DNA of 64,000 nucleotides, taken from positions 1 to 64,000 of the forward strand of contig CAWBVA010000004.1 of NCBI GenBank assembly GCA_963792125.1, written 5' to 3'. Positions 54,693-64,000 of this stretch are shown piece after piece. The translations under genes were made by a program, and so were the position numbers. The notes under the pieces were generated by a model. That model ran no database searches and was not told the origin of the DNA. It saw only the letters and a list, made by a program, of their open reading frames with translations. The first letter of the stretch is position 1. The number at the start of each line of letters is the position of its first letter. The stretch comes from Methanocella_A sp963792125 (GTDB taxonomy: Archaea; Halobacteriota; Methanocellia; Methanocellales; Methanocellaceae).

Positions 54693-56876
54693 TTAATACT
54701 CGATAATCACGTCTATGTCCCCGCTTTTCTTGGACACGTTGATCAGCGTCTCGTCTTCGATGCGCTTGAAGTCCAGGTCCGTCAGCGTGTTGCCGACTTT
54801 CAGGTTGTTGAACTGTACGTCGTTCAGCCATGACGGCAGATGCGGCTTTTTAATGATCAGCCTGTTGTTCAAAGCGTCCGGCTCGATTCCCAGGCTGGCG
54901 GCAAACATGAACGGCATCGTCCCTGACGACCATGCCTGCGGGCTGCAGGCCACCGGGTATTTCACTGGTATGCTGTATTTCGACCTGGGCAGCCCGCCGA
55001 AACACTCGGGGAGCCGGTAGTTTTCGAACGTCCGTACCGCCTCGTACATGCCGGTGAATAATATGGACATCTCGTTGTCGAACCCGTATTTTTTCAGGCC
55101 CATGGCGATGATCGAATTGTCGTGCGGCCATACGGTGCCGTTGTGGTAGCCGAGCGGGTTGTACCGGCGCTCGCCGGACGAAAGGGTCCGTATGCCCCAT
55201 TCGGTGAACATGTCGTCCCTGAAGAGCCGGTCGACCAGGTGTTTTGCATATTTGCCATCGATGATCCCGGTCCACAGGCATTGCGCCGGGTTCGACGATA
55301 TCACGTCGCAGAGGCCGTCTGCATCCAGAGCCTGGGCGAAATACTTTTTATCCTCCATCCAGAACCGGCGGTTAAATCTGCTTTTCAGGGCCTCCGCTTC
55401 TCTGTCAAGCCTGGCTGCATCCTGTTCCCGGCCTATCAGCTTAAACAATGGTGCCAGTCGCTTTTTCGCCATGTACACGTATCCCTGTACTTCGGCCAGC
55501 GCTACCGGCTTTTTCGCCAGCGTGCCGTCGGAGTGGCTGACCGAGTCGAACGAGTCCTTCCAGCCCTGGTTGTATATCCCTGAGCTGGATTTTACCGAAT
55601 ATGACGTGAAGCCCCTTTTGTCGATGTCCGCATAGTCGTCGATCCATTTCAAGGCGGCGTCCACATTGCTCTCCAGCTGCTTGAACAGTGCCATATCGCC
55701 CGTCCAGTTGACGTATTCGGATAACAGCACCAGGAACAAGGGCGTGGCATCGACGGTGCCGTAGTACGGTGTCTGGGGGATCAGTTTCAGGTTGGCGAGC
55801 TCGCCGGTCCTTAGCTCGTGGAGCATTTTACCGGGCTCTTCGTCCCGCCAGTCGTTGGTCTTCCTGCCCTGGTATTTTGCGTTCACCAGCAGCGTGCTCC
55901 TCGCGACTCCTGCCTCGAAGGGCAATAGCTGGAGCGCCGAGATGATGCTGTCCCTCCCGAACAGCGTATCGTACCACGGCACGCCGGCGGAATGGTACAT
56001 GTCACCGTCGAGGCTCATGCGCATCATGTTCAGGTCGGCCAGCGAGCGCACCATTACGCTGTTGAAAATGTTATTGCTGGTCGGTATGTTGTTACAACAT
56101 TCGAGGGCCGCGACGTAGGACCGCAGGATTTTGTTCATTCTCTGTTCGACGTTCACTACCGGCCTCTCTGTACCCTGGCCAGGCCTGATATCTTCCACGG
56201 AAATATTTACATTCACTGTCCGGGACCCCTGCGACTCAATGCTCAGCTCGAAGGTACACATTCTGCCTTCTACCTTCGTAGGTGCCGGGTCAAATGCAAT
56301 AATCGTGTTGCGGATATGCCCGTCCTCTCCCTCATAAGATAAATACAGGTTCTTGCCGTCGCATCTGGCCGGCAATACTTTACCGTTGGTCGGCGGGGCA
56401 ATGCCCCGGATCGTAAACATGTCCGCAAAGTCCGCGTCGAACTCATAAGTCAGGTTCATGGTCGTGGTGAACGTGTTGAAGTTCTGGATGGTGTGGCTGT
56501 GCTGTACGCGGCCCGGGATGGCTGTGGTAAGGCTGCCCAGGATTGTTTCTTTCTCGATCAGATTGCCTTTGCAATCCTTTAATTCGGGGTTTGTGGCTAC
56601 GAGTGTCGACCGGAACCCTCGCTCGTCGCTGGACAAAATCCGCGTCGGGGGCGCGTCCATCAGTTTTATAAGAAATCCGCTCAGGTACCTGCAGTCATGG
56701 TAATAGAGGCCATACCCATAATTTTCCGTGACCGGTATCTCGCCATTCTGCAGGGTGACGAACGTCAGCTCGTCATCTCGTATGACGAGCTCATTGGTAA
56801 TATTATTCGACCTGGTATGCCTCTTGTATATGTCCCAGGCTTCACGTATTTCCCGCCTTCTGGAAGGCTCGAGCAA
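54693..56876 (-). CDS. Amylo-alpha-1,6-glucosidase / glycogen debranching enzyme
   Basis: The N-terminal GDE domain begins ELVIRDDELTFVTLQNGEIP and contains YGYGLYYHDCRYLSGFLIKL. The glycoside hydrolase 63/133-type barrel has PWYDTLFGRDSIISALQLLP, TVDATPLFLVLLSEYV, NQGWKDSFDSVSHSDGTLA, and NPLGYHNGTVWPHDNSIIAM with the catalytic acids. At about 727 residues it is of normal size. The TTG at 56876 is chosen because the frame upstream of it reads the preceding gene in the wrong frame. The enzyme removes alpha-1,6 branches of glycogen in the cytoplasm. Confidence 0.9.
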   Translation of the reverse strand: MLEPSRRREIREAWDIYKRHTRSNNITNELVIRDDELTFVTLQNGEIPVTENYGYGLYYHDCRYLSGFLIKLMDAPPTRILSSDERGFRSTLVATNPELKDCKGNLIEKETILGSLTTAIPGRVQHSHTIQNFNTFTTTMNLTYEFDADFADMFTIRGIAPPTNGKVLPARCDGKNLYLSYEGEDGHIRNTIIAFDPAPTKVEGRMCTFELSIESQGSRTVNVNISVEDIRPGQGTERPVVNVEQRMNKILRSYVAALECCNNIPTSNNIFNSVMVRSLADLNMMRMSLDGDMYHSAGVPWYDTLFGRDSIISALQLLPFEAGVARSTLLVNAKYQGRKTNDWRDEEPGKMLHELRTGELANLKLIPQTPYYGTVDATPLFLVLLSEYVNWTGDMALFKQLESNVDAALKWIDDYADIDKRGFTSYSVKSSSGIYNQGWKDSFDSVSHSDGTLAKKPVALAEVQGYVYMAKKRLAPLFKLIGREQDAARLDREAEALKSRFNRRFWMEDKKYFAQALDADGLCDVISSNPAQCLWTGIIDGKYAKHLVDRLFRDDMFTEWGIRTLSSGERRYNPLGYHNGTVWPHDNSIIAMGLKKYGFDNEMSILFTGMYEAVRTFENYRLPECFGGLPRSKYSIPVKYPVACSPQAWSSGTMPFMFAASLGIEPDALNNRLIIKKPHLPSWLNDVQFNNLKVGNTLTDLDFKRIEDETLINVSKKSGDIDVIIEY

Positions 56877-56908
56877 ATGAATTCCCCACCGCAGTCTGGC
56901 ACCCGGTC

Positions 56909-57927
56909 TTATGCCATGGCAACCATCGGCTGCCGGTTCCTTTCCCTGATGCGCGGAAGCACATTCCGCCCGTAGCCTTCGATGAACTCGTACTGGTCCG
57001 GGCCTGCGCAGTGGAAGTAAACGCGGTTGAAGCCCAGGTCGATAAACTGCTGGGCGAACTTCGCATGTACGTCTGCGTCCCGGGAAATGCACACCCTGCT
57101 CTTGATCGTGTCCGTCCCCGCTATCGACCCGTTCATGGCCGACATTTCCGGCGTATAGAGGTTCTGCAGGTACATCGCCATGACCATCGTGCCCGCCCAG
57201 TACTGTTTATATGCCTTGATCGCGGCATCCTCGTCATCCGTATAGGCCACGAAGCACTCGACCTGCTTCGGCATATTTCGCCGGGTCTTTTCCCGACTCC
57301 CTGGCGCCCGCGTCGAAGTTGGCGATGATCGCTTTCATCATCTCGGGCGTGCTGGCGCCGGTGATCAGGCCGTCGCCATAATAGCCGGCGAAGAACGCGC
57401 TCTCCGGGACGAGCGACGAGATGTAAATGGGGATATCTCGCCTGGGCGCCGTGTACAGCCTGGCCTTCTTCGTGACGTAATAGTTCCCGTCGAAGGTCGT
57501 CTCGTCGCCGGTCCACAGCAACCGTATGAGATCGATGGATTCTTTCAGCATGTCCTGGCGTTCCTTATAGTCGGGCCAGAGTTCCGTGACCGGGATATTC
57601 GTTCAACGCTTCCCCGGTGCCCACGCCCAGGTATACCGGGCCCTTGTTCATCCGGTCCACCGTCGCCGCCGACTGGGCGATGATGGCCGGGTTATAGCGC
57701 AATATGGGACAGGTCACGCCTGTGCCCATCTCGATGCCATTCAGCCTTGCTGCGGCCGCGCCCAGCCATGTCCATGTATTGCATGACTGTCCCGCCGGGT
57801 CCCAGGGGTGAAAGTGATCGCTCATGTTGATCGATTCAAAGCCCGCCTTTTCCGCAGCGATCGCCTGGTCGAGCAGCTCGAGCGGATCGTACTGCTCCGG
57901 GCCCGCTTTCCATCCTAACATCACCAT
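56909..57927 (-). CDS. F420-dependent glucose-6-phosphate dehydrogenase-like oxidoreductase, frameshifted
   Basis: A luciferase-like (LLM) barrel: MVMLGWKAGPEQYDPLELLD, INMSDHFHPWDPAGQSCNTW, LGAAAARLNGIEMGTGVTCP, RMNKGPVYLGVGTGEALNEY. After a frameshift near 57590, LWPDYKERQDMLKESIDLIR and IPIYISSLVPESAFFAGYYG follow; after another near 57275, CFVAYTDDEDAAIKAYKQYW. The set of motifs is that of F420-dependent sugar-phosphate or alcohol dehydrogenases. With the debranching enzyme downstream it suggests glycogen or glucose metabolism using F420. About 340 residues, the usual size. Confidence 0.82.
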
Positions 57928-58067
57928 TTTTTACTCACCTCTCTATGTGCCTGATTTCCATTACACCTTAAAATCGCAGATTGAAAAATGATGCCGCCAA
58001 ATCGGACGACGTGGCGGCGGAAGTGTCGATTAGCCAGTATCGGCTTCCCTGTCGACTTTGATTTTAC

Positions 58068-59040
58068 TTAATCGCTCACCTTCAACACGATCTTTCCTCG
58101 CACGTGGCCGGTCTCGCTCAACTCGTGGGCCTTAGCCACGTCCTTCAGTGGCATCACCTTGTTAATCTCCGGCCTCACTTTTCCCTCATCGACAAGCCCG
58201 GCAATCTCTCTGAGCTCCCTGCCATTGGGCTGTGCCATGAACCCCGTCGCCCTGACGCCATACTTCGCCGCCAGCCCCGGGTCCTCGATACCTAGCGTAG
58301 AGACCAGAATACCACCTTTCTTTAATACCTGGTATGACCTTCGTTGCGTGTCCCCTGCCTGCGTATCAAGCACCACGTCGACTTCATGCACCACATCCTC
58401 GAACCGCGTCGTGTGGTAATCGATCACCTGGTCGGCGCCGAGGCTTTTGACGAAGTCCGCGTTCCTGCCGATGCCGTGCCGATCACCTTCGCGCCCTTCC
58501 ATTTAGCGAGCTGGACAGCCATATGGCCTACGCCGCCGGAGGCTCCGTGGATGAGCACGGTCTGACCCGGGGCAAGCCCGGCGACATCGAACAGCGTCTG
58601 CCATCCTACCAGCGACACGAGCGGAAGGGCTGCCGCCTGGACGAAGTCCAGCGACTGTGGTATGGGCGCGAGTGCCGACGCATCCGCAGCCACATACTGC
58701 GCGTACGTGCCGCGCCCGATGCCGAGGAAGCCATATACTGCATCGCCCGGCTTGAAATTAGTGACTCCGTCCCCGACTGCCTCGACCACGCCGGCCATGT
58801 CCACTCCCAGGATCAGCGGGAGCATATTCTGGAACACTTCTTTCATGTAGCCTACGCGAACTTTCCAGTCTATGGGATTGACTCCCGCTGCTTTGATCTG
58901 TACCAGGGCCTGCCCTACACCGGCCTGCGGCTTCGGCATGTCCTCGCATTTAAAACATCCGGGCCGCCAAAAGAGTGAATCTGCACGGCCTTCATCGTCG
59001 TCGCCTGTGGCTTCGGCCTCTCAGTCTGCATCGATGCCAT
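58068..59040 (-). CDS. NADPH:quinone reductase-like MDR oxidoreductase, frameshifted
   Basis: A medium-chain dehydrogenase without zinc ligands: MKAVQIHSFGGPDVLN, VQIKAAGVNPIDWKVRVGYM, ILGVDMAGVVEAVGDGVTNF, LIHGASGGVGHMAVQLAKWK (NADPH loop), and after a frameshift near 58470 FVKSLGADQVIDYHTTRFED. It ends KIVLKVSD. A first frameshift lies near 58940. The protein reduces quinones or enones with NADPH. It stands alone; the start is ATG 59040. Confidence 0.82.
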
Positions 59041-59543
59041 TCTATCCTCGTGTGATGGTGAGTAAAGCATGTGCAAAAATAAAACCCTGATTTTCAACGT
59101 TTTAAGGATGCCAAACTTGCACAAATGGGATACCGTCAGGGCAAACCGGGACTTCACAGGGCTGGCTTTTTGATCTTCCGCGGAGCGAAGCGGAGCGGTC
59201 ATGCCGGGGGAGTCCAGCGGAGCCCGTAGGGCGGAGCGACTAGAGGGGGGCTGGAGTCCCCCTCTTGATCCGTCAGAAGAAGAGTGGTTGTACAGCCCTG
59301 GTTCTGTGTTTCCTAAAAAAACGATAGCAATTGCGCACCGACTTGCATCGTATGTTGCATCCAGCGAACGAAACCGTGGCCATCACCCGCCTTTAGGGGT
59401 GCAAATATACCTGAACAGGAATTTCTTGAATGGCCGGAACAGTTTTCGCAGTCTTATATCGGCAGTTATCAGCATCGCGCAATCAAGTGTCTTAAAAATA
59501 GGGTGGACATACCCGGGAAAACCCGGATATGCCTGATTCTAAC
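59041..59543. other. Gene-free stretch with GCGGAGCG repeats
   Basis: TCCGCGGAGCGAAGCGGAGC at 59176-59195 and related GCGGAGC units to 59243 form a short repeat tract. A plus frame from 59201 is open but has no recognisable domain. No other feature is supported. Confidence 0.35.
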
Positions 59544-60858
59544 TTAGAACCCGAACATGTCGGCGTAGTTCTGCAAATCCAGCAGCCCATGCCCGCTCAG
59601 GTTGAACACGATAACCTTCTTTTCACCCGTCTTCTTAGCCGCCAGCGCATGGTTGATCGCCGAGCAGATGGCGTGCGATGACTCGGGCGCAGGGATAATG
59701 CCCTCAGTACGTGCGAACAACTGTCCTGCCTTGAACGTCGCATCCTGCCCTACGGCCTCGCATTCGATACTCCCTGCCTGGTGGAGCAGAGAGACGGTCG
59801 GTGCCATGGCGTGATACCTGAGGCCGCCCGCATGGATCGCCTGTGGCATGAAATCGTGTCCGAGCGTGCACATCTTCAGCAGGGGGGTCATGCCCGCCGT
59901 GTCCCCGAAATCATATTCATACCGGGCTTTTCCGCAGGCGACGCCGGACATGGACGGCACGCTTTCCGGCTCGACCGCGATGAACCGTGCATCCGTCTTG
60001 CCTTTCTTTTTCTCGTAGATGTACGGGAAGGTAAAGCCGGCGAAGTTGCTGCCGCCGCCGACGCAGGCGATCATGATATCCGGCTTCTCGTCGATCTTCT
60101 TCATCTGTGCCATGACCTCTTCGCCGATCACGGTCTGGTGGAGCATGACGTGGTTCAGCACGCTGCCCAGCGAGTACTTCGACTTCTGCCCGGAGACCGC
60201 TGTCTCGATCGCTTCACTAATCGCGATGCCCAGGCTCCCGCCGCAGGCAGGGTCAGCCTTCAGCATCTTCTGCCCGAACTGTGTCTTCATGCTTGGCGAG
60301 GCTGAGACGTCGGCACCGTACATCTTCATGACATATTTGCGGTACGGCTTGCTGTCGTAGCTGGAGCGCACCATGAACACGGTGCATTTCAGGCCGAACA
60401 GGGCGCAGGCGGCGCTCAATGCAGAGCCCCACTGTCCTGCGCCCGTCTCGGTGGTCAGGTGTTCCACGCCTTCCTTGTAGTTGAAGTAGGCCTGAGCTAT
60501 TGCTGTGTTGGGTTTATGAGAGCCTGCGGGGGACATGTCCTCCCGCTTGAAGTAGATGCGGGCCGGGGTGCCGAGGTACTTCTCCAGCCGCCGCGCCCGG
60601 TGTAGCGGCGTGGGGCGGCCGATGGCGATCAGGGCTTCCCTGACTTCCTCCGGGATGTCGATATACCGCTCATCCGAGTATTCCTGTTTGATCAGGCTTT
60701 TCGGGAACAGCGGCTCCCAGTCCTTCTGGAGTTACCGGCTCACGCGTCGCCGGATGCAGCGCGGGCGGGAGTTTCTCAGGCAGGTCAGGGAGGATGTTAT
60801 ACCACCGCCTGGGCACTTCATCGACATCAAGAGTGACTTTCGTAACATCTTTAACCAT
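59544..60858 (-). CDS. trpB2: Tryptophan synthase beta-like protein TrpB2, frameshifted
   Basis: The N-terminus MVKDVTKVTLDVDEVPRRWY, NILPDLPEKLPPALHPATRE is typical of TrpB2, as is the extended loop. After a frameshift near 60725, LEKYLGTPARIYFKREDMSP, AGSHKPNTAIAQAYFNYKEG carries the PLP lysine. TETGAGQWGSALSAACALFG, CVGGGSNFAGFTFPYIYE, and PAPESSHAICSAINHALAAK complete the fold. TrpB2 converts indole or O-phosphoserine and serine to tryptophan. No trpA or other trp gene is nearby, as is usual for TrpB2. Confidence 0.88.
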
Positions 60859-60988
60859 CAGATCACCATAAGCAATTATGTACTAATTGATACTAAAATG
60901 TACATGTATGTACGTATTAATAAAGCCTTGCATAGTGAAAAAAAGAATTCGGATAAAATGGGCGCGGCTATAGCCGCCGGTAACGGCT

Positions 60989-61339
60989 TTACAGCCACTC
61001 TTCTATCGTATACTTATTCTGGGACTTCACCGTGCAAAGCAGGCTCTCACCCATAAAGCACTCGTCTTCCCCTGTCAACAGCGCGATACGGGCTAACATC
61101 TCGTTGTAGGAGAACGTTACACGCAGCTCTTTGCCGGTGTCAGTGATGGTGGAATAGGTGAGCACACGGTCGCCATCCTGGATGGCTTCCTCTATGTTCC
61201 AGTCGTCGAACTGCGGGACGATCTCGTCGTTATTGGCCAGCATCGCATAGGCCGCGTTGAGCACGGTGTCCAGCGAAGCCTCCGAAATCGAATCCCCGTT
61301 AAGGCGGTAGGCCCTGGTTGTACTGTCCAGCACTTTCAT
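60989..61339 (-). CDS. Hypothetical protein
   Basis: A 116-residue protein (MKVLDSTTRAYRLNGDSISE, ASLDTVLNAAYAMLANNDEI) that ends KSQNKYTIEEWL. The middle (DRVLTYSTITDTGKELRVTF) is beta-rich. It is intact, with an AT-rich promoter upstream. No family recognised. Confidence 0.6.
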   Translation of the reverse strand: MKVLDSTTRAYRLNGDSISEASLDTVLNAAYAMLANNDEIVPQFDDWNIEEAIQDGDRVLTYSTITDTGKELRVTFSYNEMLARIALLTGEDECFMGESLLCTVKSQNKYTIEEWL

Positions 61340-61552
61340 TGATAATTATTGTCACGGTCTGAATATATAAATTTAATCCTGCAGGTAATAATATTTTGAT
61401 AATATTCGATTTATTCTGGATGTATTATAGCAGTAATAAATACAAATGTACATTTTCTATATTCTCCGGGCGTATTGAAAGGAAGCCATGGCTAGGAAAA
61501 AGTATTGCGAATATCGGAAGTGGTCATTGCCCGTGGGTCAGTCTGGTAACCC

Positions 61553-61590
61553 GGCCGCGGCCGCTCGCGCGCGCGAGGACCTGTTTGCCC
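61553..61590. repeat. CG-rich CGCGCGCGAGGACCTG element
   Basis: In the gene-free stretch 61340-61597, GGCCGCGGCCGCTCGCGCGC is followed by GCGAGGACCTG. A similar GCGGCCGCTCACGCGCGG plus GCGAGGACCTGG occurs at 52073-52105. Confidence 0.55.
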
Positions 61591-61597
61591 GCCCGGC

Positions 61598-61912
61598 TTA
61601 CGCCCACTCGACTGTGATATGGACATCGTATTTGGACAGGCAGATGCCCGTGGCCTCGATCGCGTCGAAGAACGCGTCGATGACTTCCTTCGGCCCGTGG
61701 CTCGTATGGTCCTGTGTCGCATAGTCGAACATGAACCGCTTCGGGTACAACACCGATGCCTGGTCGAAGCTGGTCTGTACGGATCCCGGGCTGCAGGCCA
61801 GCCGTGAGACCATGTCATTTTTGATGGCGGTGACGTGTTCCTCGAACTCCATGGAGCCGGGGATGTCGTTTCTATCCTTCAGTTTGACAGTGAACAGCAC
61901 TTTCAATGGCAT
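61598..61912 (-). CDS. Hypothetical protein
   Basis: A 104-residue intact protein (MPLKVLFTVKLKDRNDIPGS, MEFEEHVTAIKNDMVSRLAC) with a C-terminal EVIDAFFDAIEATGICLSKY and DVHITVEWA. ATG 61912 is chosen; an upstream start in the same frame at 61933 exists. The alternating pattern suggests a small alpha/beta fold. No family recognised. Confidence 0.6.
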   Translation of the reverse strand: MPLKVLFTVKLKDRNDIPGSMEFEEHVTAIKNDMVSRLACSPGSVQTSFDQASVLYPKRFMFDYATQDHTSHGPKEVIDAFFDAIEATGICLSKYDVHITVEWA

Positions 61913-61959
61913 CAATTCCCATAACTCCGCCACGCGCTATAATCTTTGTGCATTGCCCT

Positions 61960-61995
61960 GTCACGCGTGCGCGCGCGAACGTCCGCCCGGCCGAT
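61960..61995. repeat. GCGCGCGAACGTCCGCCC element
   Basis: Matches 31795-31826 in sequence and order of parts (CG run, CGTCCGCC, GGCCGA). Lies between two short genes. Confidence 0.6.
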
Positions 61996-62081
61996 AATGA
62001 CCGTTCATACCCGCAGTCGCAAATGAAAACCCGGCCTGTCATCAATTACATTTATCGGCCTTCGCAACGTCTGAAACATTG

Positions 62082-62372
62082 ATGGACCTGAAGCAGGAGA
62101 CGGCGCTGTTCAGGCTGAAGCCCTTCATCACCGAAGCGGCAGGCCTGAACATTTTCTCCTATCCCGGCACACGTGAGGAGTTCGCAGACAACCTTATAAA
62201 TCTCGGCGTCAGCGGCTGTCTCATCCAGTTTGCGCTGCGGTTCGAAGGCCTGATGATCGACCTTGACATGCTCTTTTACCTGGTCGATATCGTCCGCACG
62301 AAGGACGGTGCGGCGATCTTTTACAACCCGGAGAGCCGGGTGCTTGACATGAAGATCATCCGGCATGACTGA
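62082..62372 (+). CDS. Hypothetical protein
   Basis: A 96-residue protein (MDLKQETALFRLKPFITEAA, GLNIFSYPGTREEFADNLIN) with a C-terminal beta stretch (FYLVDIVRTKDGAAIFYNPE, SRVLDMKIIRHD). ATG 62082 is preceded by a TTG in frame. It is intact. Family not recognised. Confidence 0.6.
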   Translation: MDLKQETALFRLKPFITEAAGLNIFSYPGTREEFADNLINLGVSGCLIQFALRFEGLMIDLDMLFYLVDIVRTKDGAAIFYNPESRVLDMKIIRHD

Positions 62373-62571
62373 AGGGCCGGTAAGGGTACGAGCCACGAGG
62401 AGATCGAACCAGCGGCATGCGATTTTATACAGTGGCTTGCCTGAACAGGGCACCTTTTCCTGCCGGCATTTCTCCTGCGGCCATATTTACGGCCGTTTGA
62501 TAGATACGGGCCGTTTCGTAGCTTAAATAAGGAATAAATACATAGCTTACCATCTTTTCTATGGTGAGAAC

Positions 62572-63378
62572 ATGGGATTCAAACAAGGTTTTCTATTCAT
62601 GTCTGGTGCGATACTGGCGCTCGCCGTGATTTTCCTGATCATCGGCAATACCTCAGCACAGAACACCGCTCCGGCAGTCAATATGTCCATTTACACCGGC
62701 ACGCTTAGCGTGTCCGGCACGGGTTATGTCTTCTCCGAGCCTGACCTGGCGAAGGTAACCATCGGCGTGACCACCGAGGCTGTCACTTCCACGCAGGCGA
62801 TGGGCGATAACGCCAACGCTATGGACAAGGTCATCAACGCCATCAAGGCGCAGGGCATACCCGCCAGCGACATCAAGACCTCGAGGGTCTCGCTGCAGCC
62901 GAAGTACGAGTACCAGTACCCGACCACGTCCTCGTCGTCCCCGGATAAGGCCGTGCCGCCCACGTCGCTTTCCACCAGGATCGTCGGCTACACGGCTACC
63001 AATACCGTTACTGTCACAGTCCGGGACATGTCTAAGGTCGGCGGCGTGATCGACGCGGGATACAACGGCGGCGCCAACCAGATCCAGGGCGTGACCTTCA
63101 CGCTTTCCGACGAGAAGGCCGCTACCGTCTATAAGCAGGCGCTGCAGAAGGCCGTGACCCAGGCCACCGACAAGGCGAAGGTGATCGCATCGGCTTCAGG
63201 CGTCGGCGAAATCAAGCTCAAGTCGATCTCGGAGTCGGGCCAGTACTACCCGGTCGCCTATGACGGGATGGAACGAAGCGCTATGGCCACAGGAGCCGTC
63301 GCCCCCACACCCATCTCGCCCGGCGAGCAGCAGGTGTCCGCGACCGTATCGATGACCTACGTGTACATCCCGCAGTAA
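62572..63378 (+). CDS. SIMPL-domain (DUF541) secreted protein
   Basis: The N-terminus is a signal or anchor (FLFMSGAILALAVIFLIIGN). The SIMPL domain follows: LSVSGTGYVFSEPDLAKVTI, GVTTEAVTSTQAMGDNANAM, IKTSRVSLQPKYEYQYP, GYTATNTVTVTVRDMSKVGG, and SATVSMTYVYIP at the end. The family is found at cell surfaces; its function in archaea is unknown. At 268 residues it is full length and intact. Confidence 0.85.
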   Translation: MGFKQGFLFMSGAILALAVIFLIIGNTSAQNTAPAVNMSIYTGTLSVSGTGYVFSEPDLAKVTIGVTTEAVTSTQAMGDNANAMDKVINAIKAQGIPASDIKTSRVSLQPKYEYQYPTTSSSSPDKAVPPTSLSTRIVGYTATNTVTVTVRDMSKVGGVIDAGYNGGANQIQGVTFTLSDEKAATVYKQALQKAVTQATDKAKVIASASGVGEIKLKSISESGQYYPVAYDGMERSAMATGAVAPTPISPGEQQVSATVSMTYVYIPQ

Positions 63379-63526
63379 GCCTGCGGGTATCCTCCTTTTA
63401 TTGTTTTACTTCTTCAGATATGCATGACAGGAGTCATATACCTGAACGTGGAATTCCATGGGCGCCGCGGTTGCATCAACCGGATAACAGATTATTCTAA
63501 CACTATAACATGCACGGGCTGCGTGA

Positions 63527-64000
63527 TCAAGCGACCATTGCAGACGTGCAAACGAGCGTTCGAAGTGACGTCATTTTGATGCCTTGACTGCCACGGGTCT
63601 TTTTATGATAAAAGTACAGTACGGCCAGCAATAACAACAACAGCACGATGTTGACTACATTGTCCGCTCCTCCGAGGCTGATGCCGAACAGATTGAGGTT
63701 GCTGGCTTTAGCCATCAGGAACACGGGTGCGCTATCGTAAGGCAGCTCGCCCGTGAGAAATATGCCCGCCCCGAGGACGTCCTGGCAGAAGTGGAACCCG
63801 ATGCTGGCCCATATTGTGCCTGTGATAATGTACAGGTATCCCATGACCAGCGACGCGAAAAAGATGCCTGCGATGGACAGCGGGGATATCTCCTGCCCCG
63901 GAATGAGAAAGAAGATGTGCAGGCCTGCAAACGCCAGGGACGTGATAATGAGCGCGGCCACAGGACCGTGTTTTCGTGTCAGGTCCGTCTGGAAATAGCC
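63527..64000 (-). CDS. CPBP-family intramembrane protease, partial at window end
   Basis: The C-terminal part shows ALIITSLAFAGLHIFF and GTIWASIGFHFCQDVLGAGI, which are the third and fourth conserved motifs of the CPBP (CAAX protease/bacteriocin-processing) family. The EExxxR motif would lie beyond the window edge. Further helices are VVNIVLLLLLLAVLYFYHKK. It ends LRTLVCTSAMVA. The protein sits in the membrane; the substrate is unknown. Confidence 0.75.
   Translation of the reverse strand, partial: GYFQTDLTRKHGPVAALIITSLAFAGLHIFFLIPGQEISPLSIAGIFFASLVMGYLYIITGTIWASIGFHFCQDVLGAGIFLTGELPYDSAPVFLMAKASNLNLFGISLGGADNVVNIVLLLLLLAVLYFYHKKTRGSQGIKMTSLRTLVCTSAMVA

Noticed and set aside
54693..57092. 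One open frame of 799 codons covering the debranching enzyme and part of the LLM gene
   Set aside because: The first 70 residues are the oxidoreductase gene read in the wrong frame; the enzyme begins near 56876.
59201..59536. 111-codon frame as a gene
   Set aside because: It starts in a GCGGAGCG repeat tract and shows no domain or consistent composition.

Overview
The window looks like a chromosome segment of a methanogenic archaeon, most likely a Methanocella-type (Rice Cluster I) organism. Evidence: subunits of the molybdenum/tungsten formylmethanofuran dehydrogenase, an F420-type formate dehydrogenase subunit, a Tfx-family regulator, archaeal surface proteins, AT-rich intergenic DNA with TATA-like boxes, and GC-rich genes. 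The genus is an inference; no rRNA or marker gene is present. No tRNA, rRNA or CRISPR array was seen.

Region 1 (about 0.6-29 kb) is a molybdenum/formate island: fdhA, a TrmO-FmdE fusion, a flavodoxin-ferredoxin protein, moeA and fdhD, a degenerate second fdhD, fmdB and fmdD, a Tfx regulator, fmdE, an ECF transporter cassette, a MOT1-type molybdate transporter, a second moeA, an orphan FdhB-like iron-sulfur protein, and ModABC. Together they import molybdate or tungstate, finish the molybdopterin cofactor and build the two enzymes that oxidise formate and reduce CO2. Several promoters of this set share AT-rich motifs, including an identical 14-mer upstream of fmdB/tfx and the FdhB-like gene.

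Region 2 (29-40.3 kb) is ordinary chromosome: TspO, lipoproteins, an HtrA-like protease, rubrerythrin and desulfoferrodoxin, a zinc phospholipase-like protein, an AdoMet decarboxylase-like protein, alanine dehydrogenase/ornithine cyclodeaminase, a PHP phosphoesterase, a flavin reductase and a flavodoxin.

Region 3 (40.3-54.4 kb) is accessory: an IS110 transposase with a tandemly duplicated 3' end, two PAS histidine kinases and a third kinase tail, a 1.4-kb AT-rich insert, a truncated and an intact copy of a cyclase-like gene, and many interspersed palindromic repeats built from 8-9-bp units of the CTTGGCG and CTCTGCG kind. One repeat replaces the end of a gene and another supplies the C-terminus of a kinase.

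Region 4 (54.4-64 kb) is again ordinary: glutaredoxin, glycogen debranching enzyme and F420-dependent oxidoreductase; a quinone oxidoreductase; TrpB2; small hypothetical genes; a SIMPL protein; and a CPBP protease cut by the window end.

Many conserved genes (fdhA, fmdB, ecfT, ecfA1, ecfA2, tfx, fmdE, moeA2, trpB2 and others) carry one or more frameshifts although their full-length homology is otherwise preserved. This pattern suggests base-level sequence errors rather than mass gene death, so such genes are given as whole spans.
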